A stretch of 64,000 nt of DNA from DSSM01 sp964484125 (GTDB taxonomy: Bacteria; Bacteroidota; Ignavibacteria; Tepidaquicellales; Tepidaquicellaceae): contig CAZAEK010000006.1 of assembly GCA_964484125.1 (NCBI GenBank), positions 67,244-131,243 of the forward strand, read 5' to 3'. A model generated the notes under the pieces. The model saw nothing but the letters and a program-made list of their open reading frames with translations. It was not told where the DNA came from and did not search any database. This document shows, piece after piece, positions 28,391 to 37,538 of this stretch; the first letter of the stretch is position 1; each line of letters starts with the position of its first letter. The translations under genes were made by a program, and so were the position numbers.

Positions 28391-28551
28391 CGTATGACCC
28401 CTACGAGGTCAGCTTTGTATTCTCTCTTTCTACAAACATTGAACCCCTGACGGGGTTCCTGTTCTTTCGTTTTTGACTCCGTGAGGAGTCGTATGTTTGT
28501 AGAAATGGGATTGAATGTATTCCGACTCCGTCAGGAGTCAAATGTTTGTAG
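28391..28551. repeat. Palindromic repeat cluster A (four elements)
   Basis: Four short palindromes. Two point left: GACCCC..GAGGTC at 28396, and GAACCCC-TGAC-GGGGTTC at 28441 preceded by CTACAAACATT. Two point right: GACTCC-GTGA-GGAGTC at 28475 and GACTCC-GTCA-GGAGTC at 28524, each followed by ATGTTTGTAG. The spacers differ from one another, unlike the tandem arrays elsewhere. The first two elements and the switch of orientation match cluster B at 42981. The rest of the 28149-28638 gap holds tRNA-Val and A+T-rich DNA with the promoter of the next gene. Confidence 0.85.
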
Positions 28552-28638
28552 AAAAATAATACACAGAATATTGCTTTGAAACTGCGAATTAATAATAGTA
28601 TATTTTAATAATATATTAACCTTAATAAAATAAAAGTA

Positions 28639-29670
28639 ATGATTAAAAAGTATTCGTATTTTGTAGTGCTATTATTTGTATTAGCAATTGTATTCCAGAG
28701 TTGCGATAAGAAAACCGGTGAAGGAACCGGAGAAAATAAAGCAGATACAAGAAACTCAGATTTAATAAAGAAAGATGATAAGGGTGAAAAAGTTTCTCTT
28801 AAAATGAAGCCCAAACAAGGAGATAAGTTTAATTATAAATTCAAACTTGACCAGCAGTCATCTGAAAAATCAGCTTTAACAAAAGATGAAAAAATTACTT
28901 CCAGTCAGATAATGGAAATGTTTTATTCACAGGAAGTTGCTGAAATAAACGAATCAGGAGTAGCTGTATATAAGATAAAATATGACAGTATTAAAATTAA
29001 TTATTCAATCTCAAAGCCGGATTCATCAATCTCGATGGTATATAACTCAAATGTTAAAGATTCAGTTTACAAAATGCCTGATTTTATAACATATAATGCA
29101 CTTGTTGGCAGGGATTTTAAAGTCAGGGTAAGCCCGAATGGTGAAGTAACACATATTCTTGACCTTGAAGGAATTTTTGATTTTATATTTAAGGAGTATG
29201 GAGATACACTCAAGCCGCAATATAAATCAATGATAAAAGAGGAAGTCGAACCTCAGTTAAAAGAAATACTTCAATCGGCATTCCAGATGTTTCCGGAAAA
29301 TGAAGTTTATAAGGACTCATCATGGTCATATACTCAAAAGGCACAAATGGGAGCATTTCCCTCGGAGAATGTCCTGAAATACACAGTAACAAAAATTGAT
29401 AATCAGCCGGATGGAACAATCATAGGTATTAATGCAAAATTAGATTTCAAAATACTTGAAAATACATTTAAGGAAAAAGGTGTAACATTCAAGCTCGAAG
29501 ATGCAACCGGTGAAGGAAGCGGTAATATTGACTTCAACATTACAAAAGGATGTATTAAAAGAAAAGAGACAACAAAAAGTCTTAAAACAAAAATAAAGAT
29601 TTCACAGGGCAGTCAATCTGCCTCATCTGAAAAAGAGGACATAGTAAAAGTATTACTTGAAATGTATTAA
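28639..29670 (+). CDS. Lipoprotein of the DUF6263 type
   Basis: 343 residues. A lipoprotein signal peptide ends in VFQSCDKK, with the lipidated Cys near residue 22. A charged linker precedes a beta-rich domain of about 290 residues (KMKPKQGDKFNYKFKLDQQS, VAVYKIKYDSIKINYS, DFKVRVSPNGEVTHI, KDSSWSYTQKAQMGAFPSEN, LDFKILENTFKEKG). The repeated 'GD.y.Y' opening and the prediction of a lipocalin-like barrel fit DUF6263, for which no biochemical role is established. It precedes upp by 10 bases and could share its transcript. Confidence 0.75.
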   Translation: MIKKYSYFVVLLFVLAIVFQSCDKKTGEGTGENKADTRNSDLIKKDDKGEKVSLKMKPKQGDKFNYKFKLDQQSSEKSALTKDEKITSSQIMEMFYSQEVAEINESGVAVYKIKYDSIKINYSISKPDSSISMVYNSNVKDSVYKMPDFITYNALVGRDFKVRVSPNGEVTHILDLEGIFDFIFKEYGDTLKPQYKSMIKEEVEPQLKEILQSAFQMFPENEVYKDSSWSYTQKAQMGAFPSENVLKYTVTKIDNQPDGTIIGINAKLDFKILENTFKEKGVTFKLEDATGEGSGNIDFNITKGCIKRKETTKSLKTKIKISQGSQSASSEKEDIVKVLLEMY

Positions 29671-29680
29671 AGTTTAAAAG

Positions 29681-30322
29681 ATGATAGATTTTGCAATTGT
29701 AGAACATCCATTAGCTTCGGCATATCTGACAACCTTGCGTGATAAGAATACAAAAGACAGGTTGTTTAAGTCAACGCTTGATAAACTCTCGTATATTCTT
29801 GCGAGTTTTGCGTATTCAAATCTGCGAACGAAGAAGGTAAATATCAAGACTCCGCTTGAAGCGACAAAAGGTGAAGTTATAAATGAAGAAGTGGTGATAA
29901 TGCCGATATTAAGGGCTGGTCTCGGATTGCTGAATGGTTTTTTGAATATATATCCCGATGCAATGGTATCACACGTAGGGATTTACAGGAATGAAGCAAC
30001 TCTTGAGCCGGTGAAATATTATTTTAAGTTCCCAAAATTAAAAAATAAAAAGTCTGCAAAGATATATATGATAGATCCAATGATTGCTACAGGCGGAAGT
30101 TCAATTGCGGCTTTAAATCTTTTGAAAGACAAAGGTATTAAGGAAGTAACATTGGTTTCAATTATTACTGCTCCCGAAGGACTTGATTCTTTGAAAAAGC
30201 ATTTTCCGGATAAAACTTTTAATGTAAAAGTTTATTCACTTGCGATTGACAGAAAACTGAATACATCAGGTTATATATTGCCGGGACTTGGTGACGCAGG
30301 TGACAGGTATTTTGGAACTTAA
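29681..30322 (+). CDS. upp: Uracil phosphoribosyltransferase
   Basis: 213 residues, the normal length. It salvages uracil to UMP with PRPP. Visible are the IMPILRAGLGLLNGFL segment, the PRPP-binding motif YMIDPMIATGGSSIAAL and the C-terminal SGYILPGLGDAGDRYFGT that closes on uracil. It is second in a plus-strand run between the DUF6263 lipoprotein and rel/spoT; a hairpin separates it from the latter. Confidence 0.96.
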   Translation: MIDFAIVEHPLASAYLTTLRDKNTKDRLFKSTLDKLSYILASFAYSNLRTKKVNIKTPLEATKGEVINEEVVIMPILRAGLGLLNGFLNIYPDAMVSHVGIYRNEATLEPVKYYFKFPKLKNKKSAKIYMIDPMIATGGSSIAALNLLKDKGIKEVTLVSIITAPEGLDSLKKHFPDKTFNVKVYSLAIDRKLNTSGYILPGLGDAGDRYFGT

Positions 30323-30341
30323 AGGGTAATTATTAAATTAG

Positions 30342-30366
30342 CAGGTACGTTAAGAAAACGTACCTG
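30342..30366 (+). promoter_or_regulatory. Perfect 10-bp hairpin between upp and rel/spoT
   Basis: CAGGTACGTT and AACGTACCTG pair perfectly around the loop AAGAA, 20 bases after the upp stop and 24 before the rel/spoT start. The bases after it are AAAATAATTTTG, not a T tract, so it is a weak terminator at best. It may instead stabilise RNA ends or attenuate rel/spoT expression. Confidence 0.5.
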
Positions 30367-30389
30367 AAAATAATTTTGTAAGGAACGAA

Positions 30390-32603
30390 ATGTTCAGTAA
30401 TTTTCACAGAAAAAAACTCGATGAACTGATTTCAGCAGCAAAGAGAAATTTACCCTCAAAGGTTAACGAATCTCTTATAACAAATGCTTATCGTTTTGCA
30501 CTCGAAGCTCATAAAAACGATAAGCGGGCTTCCGGAGAACCATATATTACTCACCCTTATGAAGTTGCAATGATAATTGCCAGAGAAATACCGATAGACG
30601 ATGTAACAATAGCTTCAGCATTGCTACACGATGTGGTAGAGGACACTAAGTTTACAATAAAAGATATTGAAGCTGAATTTGGCAAACAGGTTGCGGAATT
30701 AGTTGATGGTGCAACGCAGATTGAAGGAATTTTTGAAAATTACGAAGTAAAGGCAGTTGAGTCTTATAAAAAGCTTTTGCTCTCAATGACATCAGATGTA
30801 AGAATAATCATATTAAAATTTGCAGACCGGCTTCACAATCTCAGAACCCTTGAATTTTTACCGCCTGCAAGGCAATACAGAATTGCAAAAGAAACTCTTG
30901 AGATATTTGCACCATTTGCAAATAGATTCGGTTTATCTGCGATAAAAACTGAGCTCGAAGATTTATCATTCAAATACCTCGACAGGAAAACATACGACGA
31001 ACTTGCAAAAAAACTTAAGGAGAAGAAAAGGGAACGCGAAAAGTTTATAAACAAATTTATTGAGCCCATAAAAGAAACCCTGAAGAAAGAAGGATTCAAA
31101 TTTGAGATTTATGGCAGGGCAAAACATCTTTACAGTATTTACAGAAAACTTCAGACGAGGGTGAAATCATTTGATGAAATTTATGATTTGTTTGCTGTGA
31201 GAATAATTCTTGATACAGAAAATAAATATGATTGCTATTCCGTTCTTGGAATGTTATCGGAAATATACACTGCAGTACCTGAAAGAATAAAAGATTACAT
31301 TTCCCTTCCAAAGAAAAACGGATACAGGTCAATTCATACAACAGTAATAAGTAATGAGGGTAAACTTGTTGAAGTACAGATTAGAACAAGGGAAATGCAC
31401 GAAGTCGCGGAAAAAGGAATTGCCGCACACTGGAAATACAAAGAAGGGATGAAAATAACAGATGAAAATCTTGAGCAGTGGATGAAATGGATAAGAGAAA
31501 CTATTGAGAATGCTGCAAAAGATGAAGTTCCATCTGAGGAGTTGCTTGAATCATTCAAACTGAATTTATATCAGGACGAAATATACTGTTTTACTCCGAA
31601 AGGTGATTTGATAATTCTGCCGCAGGGTGCAACAATCCTTGATTTCGCATTCGAAATTCATACTGAGATCGGGCTACACACAATAGGCGGAAAAGTAAAC
31701 GGCAAAATCGTAAGTATAGATACACCTTTAAAAAGCGGTAGTCAGGTCGAGATATTAACATCAAAAAATCAGACACCGAAACTGGATTGGGAAAAATTTG
31801 TAGTAACCAATAAAGCAAAACAGGATATCAAGAAATATTTCAACACCGAACGCAGGTTGATATCCTCAAAAGGAAAGGAATTACTTGAAAAAAAATTCAA
31901 AAAGCATAAGATACATATAAGTGAAGATGACTTACAAAAAGTCATAAAGAAATTCAGGTATAAATATTTATCTGATTTCTATTTCGATATTGCTAAAGAT
32001 GAAAATAAACTCGAGGAAGTTATAACTTATTTAGAAGATAAGAATAAGGTAATTGGCGAGCTGAAAAATGAAAGTGCAAAGCAACCGGGAGAGAGTGAGA
32101 TACTCGAAAAATTTGTTGAAACTGCAAGGTCAACTTCAGAAGGCATATCAATAGGTAAAGATGGAGATATGACATATATAAAGGGCTTGAAATATGAATT
32201 CGCAAAATGCTGTAATCCGATTCCCGGTGATGAAGTTATTGGGTATATTTCCCAGACTGAAGGAATAAAGATACACAGGAAAAACTGTAATAATATAGTA
32301 AATTTATATTTAATGGACCCCAACAGGATCGTTGATGTAAACTGGGGTGAAGCAGGAATATCGGATTTTACCGGTGGTATTAAATTAATAGGCGAAGATA
32401 TGCCCGGACTTCTGAACGAAATAACCGAAGTGATTTCAAAGAATTTTAAAAGGAATATAAGAAGTGTAAACATTTTTACAAAAGGTTCACTTTTTGAAGG
32501 TACGATTATTTTTACTGTTGAAAATGTAAAACAGCTAAATTCTATCATAGAAAAACTCTCCACTCACAAGGGAATTATCAGTGTTACCCGGATTCACAGT
32601 TAA
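30390..32603 (+). CDS. Bifunctional (p)ppGpp synthetase/hydrolase (Rel/SpoT)
   Basis: 737 residues with the complete long-RSH layout. The HD hydrolase domain (about 40-190) has the metal motif LLHDVVEDT. The synthetase domain (about 240-350) has GRAKHLYSIYRKL and RIKDYISLPKKNGYRSIHTT. TGS (about 385-445), helical and zinc-finger-like regions (EFAKCCNPIPGDEVIGYI) and a C-terminal ACT domain (about 660-735) follow. It controls the stringent response. Both catalytic centres look intact. A purine-rich AAGGA lies 8 bases upstream of the ATG. Confidence 0.96.
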   Translation: MFSNFHRKKLDELISAAKRNLPSKVNESLITNAYRFALEAHKNDKRASGEPYITHPYEVAMIIAREIPIDDVTIASALLHDVVEDTKFTIKDIEAEFGKQVAELVDGATQIEGIFENYEVKAVESYKKLLLSMTSDVRIIILKFADRLHNLRTLEFLPPARQYRIAKETLEIFAPFANRFGLSAIKTELEDLSFKYLDRKTYDELAKKLKEKKREREKFINKFIEPIKETLKKEGFKFEIYGRAKHLYSIYRKLQTRVKSFDEIYDLFAVRIILDTENKYDCYSVLGMLSEIYTAVPERIKDYISLPKKNGYRSIHTTVISNEGKLVEVQIRTREMHEVAEKGIAAHWKYKEGMKITDENLEQWMKWIRETIENAAKDEVPSEELLESFKLNLYQDEIYCFTPKGDLIILPQGATILDFAFEIHTEIGLHTIGGKVNGKIVSIDTPLKSGSQVEILTSKNQTPKLDWEKFVVTNKAKQDIKKYFNTERRLISSKGKELLEKKFKKHKIHISEDDLQKVIKKFRYKYLSDFYFDIAKDENKLEEVITYLEDKNKVIGELKNESAKQPGESEILEKFVETARSTSEGISIGKDGDMTYIKGLKYEFAKCCNPIPGDEVIGYISQTEGIKIHRKNCNNIVNLYLMDPNRIVDVNWGEAGISDFTGGIKLIGEDMPGLLNEITEVISKNFKRNIRSVNIFTKGSLFEGTIIFTVENVKQLNSIIEKLSTHKGIISVTRIHS

Positions 32604-32705
32604 AAAATGAATACCGTAATATTTTTTATTACAATTGTAATATTATTGAAATATTTTTGCTTTATAATTAAATTATGGAACTTTATTAATTTTTAATACT
32701 GATAT

Positions 32706-33473
32706 TTGATAATAGCTCTAATTGCAGGTTTAATTTCAGGATATTTGCTCTCAGCACCTCCGATAGGTCCTACCAATTTTGCCGTTATTGCCAAAGGATT
32801 TAAAAATCAGAAAGCGGAAGGAATTGCAATCGGCGCCGGTGCCGGTACAGTTGATATGTTTTATATACTCGTTGCGTATGGAGGTGTTTCATTACTGAAA
32901 TCCCTTGTCCCTGAGGCAGTGAATATATTCATCGCAGATAATGAGAGTTACTTTAAAATGGGAATTACAATTGTTGGTTGTCTTGTGGTTTTTATACTTG
33001 GTTTTAAAATGATAAAAAATAAATCTTTTAAAAATGATAAACCGATTGAAACCGAGATTGAAGAACTTGAAGAAGTAACAAAGCAAATCCGCGAAAAGGA
33101 AGAAAAAGAAATTTCAAAGATAATAAAAACTGAAAAAATTAAAAAAACAAATTCGGCTGTTTTTTATGGCTTTATGACTGGCGTGCTTTCATGCCTCTCG
33201 TCTGTTACACTTCCCGCATCATGGATTGCAATTGTCGGATATCTTAAAAGTTATAATGTGATTGATGGAAACGTTTTATCCGGCTTCCTCTATGCTACCG
33301 GAGTTCTTGCGGGAACAATATTGTGGTTCTGGACATTGGTTTATCTCATCTCAAGAAATGCTCATAAAATAAAGCCGGTTACTCTTAATATAATTAACGT
33401 AGTCGTAGGAATAATTTTAATTGCACTCGGAATATTTCTGCTCTTTAAAACGTTTGACTATGCATTTACATAA
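32706..33473 (+). CDS. LysE-type translocator
   Basis: 255 residues with about six membrane segments in two halves. The opening GLISGYLLSAPPIGPTNFAVIAKGF has the paired Gly/Pro pattern of the LysE/RhtB exporter superfamily, and SCLSSVTLPASWIAIVGYL repeats it in the second half. Between the halves is a long charged cytoplasmic loop (about 105-145, rich in Glu and Lys), longer than usual. The frame is closed by a TGA just upstream, so the TTG at 32706 is the only sensible start. The exported compound cannot be deduced. Confidence 0.8.
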   Translation: MIIALIAGLISGYLLSAPPIGPTNFAVIAKGFKNQKAEGIAIGAGAGTVDMFYILVAYGGVSLLKSLVPEAVNIFIADNESYFKMGITIVGCLVVFILGFKMIKNKSFKNDKPIETEIEELEEVTKQIREKEEKEISKIIKTEKIKKTNSAVFYGFMTGVLSCLSSVTLPASWIAIVGYLKSYNVIDGNVLSGFLYATGVLAGTILWFWTLVYLISRNAHKIKPVTLNIINVVVGIILIALGIFLLFKTFDYAFT

Positions 33474-33489
33474 ATAAGAGCAATATTTT

Positions 33490-34722
33490 ATGGATGAAAA
33501 CAAAGCAGACATAAAGAAAATTTGCCAATACTGTCATTCGAATATTAAAACAAAAGAAGACATACTTGTATGCCCGGAGTGCGGCGCAAGTTATCACATC
33601 GAATGCTGGTATGAAAATGAAGGATGCGGAGTCTATGGCTGTAATTATAAAATTAAGGTTGAAAAAAAGGGGAGAAAAACGGAAGTAACAATTCAGGATA
33701 TTTTAACTAATGCCGAGTTCCTTATTAACACACGAAGATACATAGAGGCAATGGCAGAATGCAGCAGAGTACTGAATATTGAAAGGGAAAATACAGAAGC
33801 AAAACGGCTTTACAATCTCGCAGTTAGTATAGTAAATACCAAAACAAAATTAGTGGAAAATGGTGATATAGCTTATGAATCAGGTGACCTCAAAACTTCT
33901 GTAATCTATTTCAAAGAGGCATTAAAATATACAGATGAAACTGAGTCGGCATTTATAAGGGCGAAAATTAAAGTGCTTGAAGAGCAGCAGCCGAAAATTT
34001 TAAGGCGAAAGCTTATAAACCGTATCCTCTCAACATTCATTATTATTCTGATTATTTCGGCATCGGTTTTTGGCGTTTATTATTTTTATTATTTGAAAGA
34101 TGTACGCGAATATGCTGAAATTGAGAAAAGCGATAATGTAACAGATATCTCTTCTATGGAGCAGCAAATCTCCCGATACGAGAAATTTATATCTAAATTC
34201 ACAAAAAGCGACCTTGCTGATGATGCAAGAGAGAAGATAAATATGTTTTCATTCCGTATAGCAAACGGAATATATATGCAGGACTGGAGGAACGCATTAA
34301 AGTATCTGAATAAAATGGATTCATCTGCAAATCCCAAAACATATTCAGATGTTTCAAAGAATATTTTTAAAGAGGCAGAAGAAGAATATAAAGAATATTA
34401 TAATGAAGCGAGGAGACTTAACAGCAAAGGATTATTCAGCGAGGCAAGGATTATGCTGGAAAAAGCCCAGGCGATTACGGAAATTTTTCCCGGAACTACA
34501 CTATATAAGGAAAAACAGAAAGTTATTAACGCAATTAACCTTATGGGTAGAAAAATTTCCACAAATATAAAACTTCAGGATATCAGAAAAGAAATAAATG
34601 GTATAGGAAATCAGAGTGCAGAGTTCCCGGAAGAGACTGACAGGGAATCAATTTCTCAAAGGTTAAACTATCTTCAGATTCAGAAAAGCAAACTCGATTC
34701 TATTATACGGCTTCAGTTTTAG
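33490..34722 (+). CDS. Membrane protein with N-terminal RING-like zinc finger and helical repeats
   Basis: 410 residues. Residues 11-51 hold a treble-clef/RING-like finger (ICQYCHSNI, VCPECGASYHIECWYE, CGVYGC) of the prokaryotic RING finger family 1 type. Residues about 70-160 look like TPR helices (NAEFLINTRRYIEAMAECSRVL, AYESGDLKTSVIYFKEAL). One transmembrane segment (about 177-200, STFIIILIISASVFGVYYFYY) is followed by a coiled, helical extracytoplasmic region. The start lies 16 bases after the exporter gene. Finger and TPR would face the cytoplasm, suggesting a membrane scaffold; function unknown. Confidence 0.78.
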   Translation: MDENKADIKKICQYCHSNIKTKEDILVCPECGASYHIECWYENEGCGVYGCNYKIKVEKKGRKTEVTIQDILTNAEFLINTRRYIEAMAECSRVLNIERENTEAKRLYNLAVSIVNTKTKLVENGDIAYESGDLKTSVIYFKEALKYTDETESAFIRAKIKVLEEQQPKILRRKLINRILSTFIIILIISASVFGVYYFYYLKDVREYAEIEKSDNVTDISSMEQQISRYEKFISKFTKSDLADDAREKINMFSFRIANGIYMQDWRNALKYLNKMDSSANPKTYSDVSKNIFKEAEEEYKEYYNEARRLNSKGLFSEARIMLEKAQAITEIFPGTTLYKEKQKVINAINLMGRKISTNIKLQDIRKEINGIGNQSAEFPEETDRESISQRLNYLQIQKSKLDSIIRLQF

Positions 34723-34856
34723 TATATTAATTTACTATTATTTTAATAATAAATAAGTTAACTTATATAATCCCTTAAATATTTACAGGGAAAAAATTAT
34801 ATTCTGCTTTGCTTACTCATTATTTCTGTACGCTTAAGCGGAAGAAAGAATGAGAT

Positions 34857-36284
34857 ATGAAATCAGAAACATTTAATTTAAGCAAGCAGATACTTCACCT
34901 GCTTGAAAGACAAGGCATTACCGTTGCCACACCGGTTCAGAAAAAAATTATACCTGCAATACTTTCGGGAAAAGATGTTCTCGTCCAGTCGGAAACCGGT
35001 TCTGGAAAAACCCTGAGTTTTGCAATTCCTGTTATCGAAGCAACAGAAAAAAGCAAAGACTTAATAGCATTAATCATAGTACCTACCAGAGAGTTATGTA
35101 AGCAAATTACAGATGAATTTGAAAAGTTTTCACACAGTCATGTAATAATAAGCTCTGTCTATGGCGGAGTATCCATCGAACATCAGATGAGGAAGTTACG
35201 GAAAGCAAACATTGTAGTAGCAACTCCCGGCAGACTGCTTGACATTATCGAAAGACGCGGAATAAATCTTAAAAGTATAAAATATCTTGTACTTGATGAA
35301 GCAGACAGAATGCTTGATATGGGGTTTATAAAAGACATCGAGCAGGTTTTAAAACATATACCAGATGAAAGGCAGACACTTCTTTTCAGCGCAACAATTT
35401 CAAAAGAAATTTCGAAGTTAAGCAGTAAATATTTAAAAGAGCCCGTCAGAGTATCATTTGAACCTACGATAAAGCCGGAGTATTTAAGGCAAACCTATTA
35501 CAGAGTTCAATCAAAGAAAAAATTATCATTATTGGTTCATCTGCTTAAAGAGGACAGGGAACTTGCTATTGTTTTCTGCAACCGGAAGAGTACAACTGAA
35601 ACACTTGCAAAAGAGCTGACTGTAAAAGGAGTATTTGCAAAATGTCTGAACGGTAATATGACACAGGATAAAAGGGAGCGTGTTACAGAGCAGTTCAGGA
35701 GAAGGAAGTTCAGCGTTTTAATCGCAACCGATGTAGCCGCAAGGGGATTGCATATTGAGGGAATAACTCACGTTTATAATTATGAAATTCCGAAGGATAC
35801 AGATTCATATACACACAGGGTAGGAAGAACTGCAAGAGCAGGTAAAAAAGGCGAGGCAATATCTTTTGTGTCAACAGGTGAAGATGAAAAATTTTTCAAA
35901 CAGATATTATTTAACCACAAGGGTGTAATAAACCTGAAATATGCAGATAATTTTTCGCATTCTGAAATTCCAATAACTGAAGATAAAAAAGAGAAACGGT
36001 TCAGCAGGGAAGAGATGTTCGGAAAAAGAAGGTCTTCGGAAAGTTCGGATAGGTTCAGAAAAGAAAGAGGTAACGGCGATAGAAGAAGAAGCGGAAAATC
36101 TGACAGATTTAATAAAAAAGTAAGGCAATCAGATATTGAAAGACCCAAAGTTACTGAACGTATGGAAAAAAAAGAACCGAAAAAAAAGAAAGTAGATTTT
36201 GATGATGAAAAGTTCCTGAGAGACTTACTTAACTTCGATGATACGTTTTCAAAATCTGAGAGAAAAAAAGCAAAAAGATTTTAA
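34857..36284 (+). CDS. DEAD-box RNA helicase (RhlE-like)
   Basis: 475 residues. Motifs in order: Q motif region TPVQKKIIP, motif I SETGSGKT, Ia PTRELC, GG segment VYGGVSIEHQ, Ib TPGRLLD, II VLDEADRMLD, III FSATIS, V ATDVAARGLHIEG and VI HRVGRTARAG. The last 105 residues are a basic, disordered tail (KRFSREEMFGKRRSSESSD and KKEPKKKKVDFDDEK), as in RNA-binding helicases of the RhlE/CshA type. Likely roles are ribosome assembly or mRNA turnover. Its stop codon overlaps the stop of the convergent ketosynthase gene. Confidence 0.93.
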   Translation: MKSETFNLSKQILHLLERQGITVATPVQKKIIPAILSGKDVLVQSETGSGKTLSFAIPVIEATEKSKDLIALIIVPTRELCKQITDEFEKFSHSHVIISSVYGGVSIEHQMRKLRKANIVVATPGRLLDIIERRGINLKSIKYLVLDEADRMLDMGFIKDIEQVLKHIPDERQTLLFSATISKEISKLSSKYLKEPVRVSFEPTIKPEYLRQTYYRVQSKKKLSLLVHLLKEDRELAIVFCNRKSTTETLAKELTVKGVFAKCLNGNMTQDKRERVTEQFRRRKFSVLIATDVAARGLHIEGITHVYNYEIPKDTDSYTHRVGRTARAGKKGEAISFVSTGEDEKFFKQILFNHKGVINLKYADNFSHSEIPITEDKKEKRFSREEMFGKRRSSESSDRFRKERGNGDRRRSGKSDRFNKKVRQSDIERPKVTERMEKKEPKKKKVDFDDEKFLRDLLNFDDTFSKSERKKAKRF

Positions 36285-37363
36285 GCCATTCTGTAAGTAA
36301 CAGCGTTGATATTAGTGCCTGCTCCGACAGAAGCAAAAACTATGTTGTCACCTTGGTTCAGCGAATGAGATTCCAGCTTATCTTTTAAAATCAAATCAAG
36401 CAAAATCGGAATTGTAGCAACGGAGCTGTTTCCGAGTTTTTCTATAATCATAGGCATAATACCCTCAGATACCCTGGGTTTATTATACAATGAAAATATT
36501 CTTTGAATAATTGCCTCATCCATTTTTTCATTTGCCTGATGAATTAAAACTTTCTTAATATCATCAAGAGTGAGATTCGCCTTCTCTATACTTTCTTTTA
36601 CAACTAGCGGAACAGTATTCAAGGCATATTCATAAAGTTTTCTCCCGTTCATTTTCAGATAAAGTGCTTCACTTTTAAGTGTCGGGTTATAAGTTTTGTT
36701 CATCCAGAGAAGGTAGGCATGCTCGAATGTATCTGACCTTGCAGAATGAGATAGAAATCCAACCGGTGTATCGCTTTCCATTCCTTCCAGAATTACAGCT
36801 CCTGCACCATCTGAGTAAATCATACTATCCCTGTCGTGCGGGTCTGAAATTCTTGAAAGCGCTTCAGCACCAACAACCAAAACTCTTTTTGCATCGCCGG
36901 ATTTAATGTAATAATTTGCCTGTATAACTGATTGTAGCCAACCCGGACAGCCAAAAATTACATCATAACAAACGGTCTTTGGATTCTGAATTTTCAGTTT
37001 ATGTTTGAGCCGAGCAGAAAGTGATGGAACCATATCGGTACGTGAATCACCATAGCTAACGTCTCCGAAATTATGTGCGAGAATTATATAATCAAGAGTT
37101 TCAGGGTCAATTCCCGATGATTTTAAACAATTATCTGCTGCAAAAAAAGCTATATCAGAAGTTACATGATTATTGTCAATATATCTTCTTTCAGAAATAT
37201 TAGTAATTTTCTTGAATTTACGGATTAATTCCTCCTTCGGAGTATCTATAATACTTCCATCTGAATTATAAAAATCACTTTTAATAAAATCTTTATTTGA
37301 AACAATATTTTCAGGTATATACGACCCGGTTCCTCTGATTACGCTATAGATGTTTTTTTGCAT
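36281..37363 (-). CDS. 3-oxoacyl-ACP synthase III-like ketosynthase
   Basis: 360 residues with the KAS III thiolase fold. The catalytic Cys lies in DVIFGCPGWLQSV, the His in IHQANEKMDEAI and the Asn in GNSSVATIPILLDLI. The C-terminal GDNIVFASVGAGTNINAVTY is the usual Gly-rich end. The chain is longer than typical FabH (about 320), with an N-terminal insertion after GSYIPENIVSNKDF, as in KAS III-like paralogues. It could start fatty acid synthesis or make a special acyl product. No acyl-carrier or other fab gene adjoins it, so I leave the symbol blank. Confidence 0.86.
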   Translation of the reverse strand: MQKNIYSVIRGTGSYIPENIVSNKDFIKSDFYNSDGSIIDTPKEELIRKFKKITNISERRYIDNNHVTSDIAFFAADNCLKSSGIDPETLDYIILAHNFGDVSYGDSRTDMVPSLSARLKHKLKIQNPKTVCYDVIFGCPGWLQSVIQANYYIKSGDAKRVLVVGAEALSRISDPHDRDSMIYSDGAGAVILEGMESDTPVGFLSHSARSDTFEHAYLLWMNKTYNPTLKSEALYLKMNGRKLYEYALNTVPLVVKESIEKANLTLDDIKKVLIHQANEKMDEAIIQRIFSLYNKPRVSEGIMPMIIEKLGNSSVATIPILLDLILKDKLESHSLNQGDNIVFASVGAGTNINAVTYRMA

Positions 37364-37538
37364 TTTTTAAAACTTTCCTCTTAACAGAAAACGATTAGTT
37401 TGTTTTTAATTTATTATGCAAGATATAAATTTTAAACAAGTTTATAAAGATATAAAGCGTATCAGGTATTTTTAATTTTTTTTCTGACAATTATAATAAA
37501 ACTGAAAAATTCCAAAGACTGTCTCGGGTTCTGTTTTG

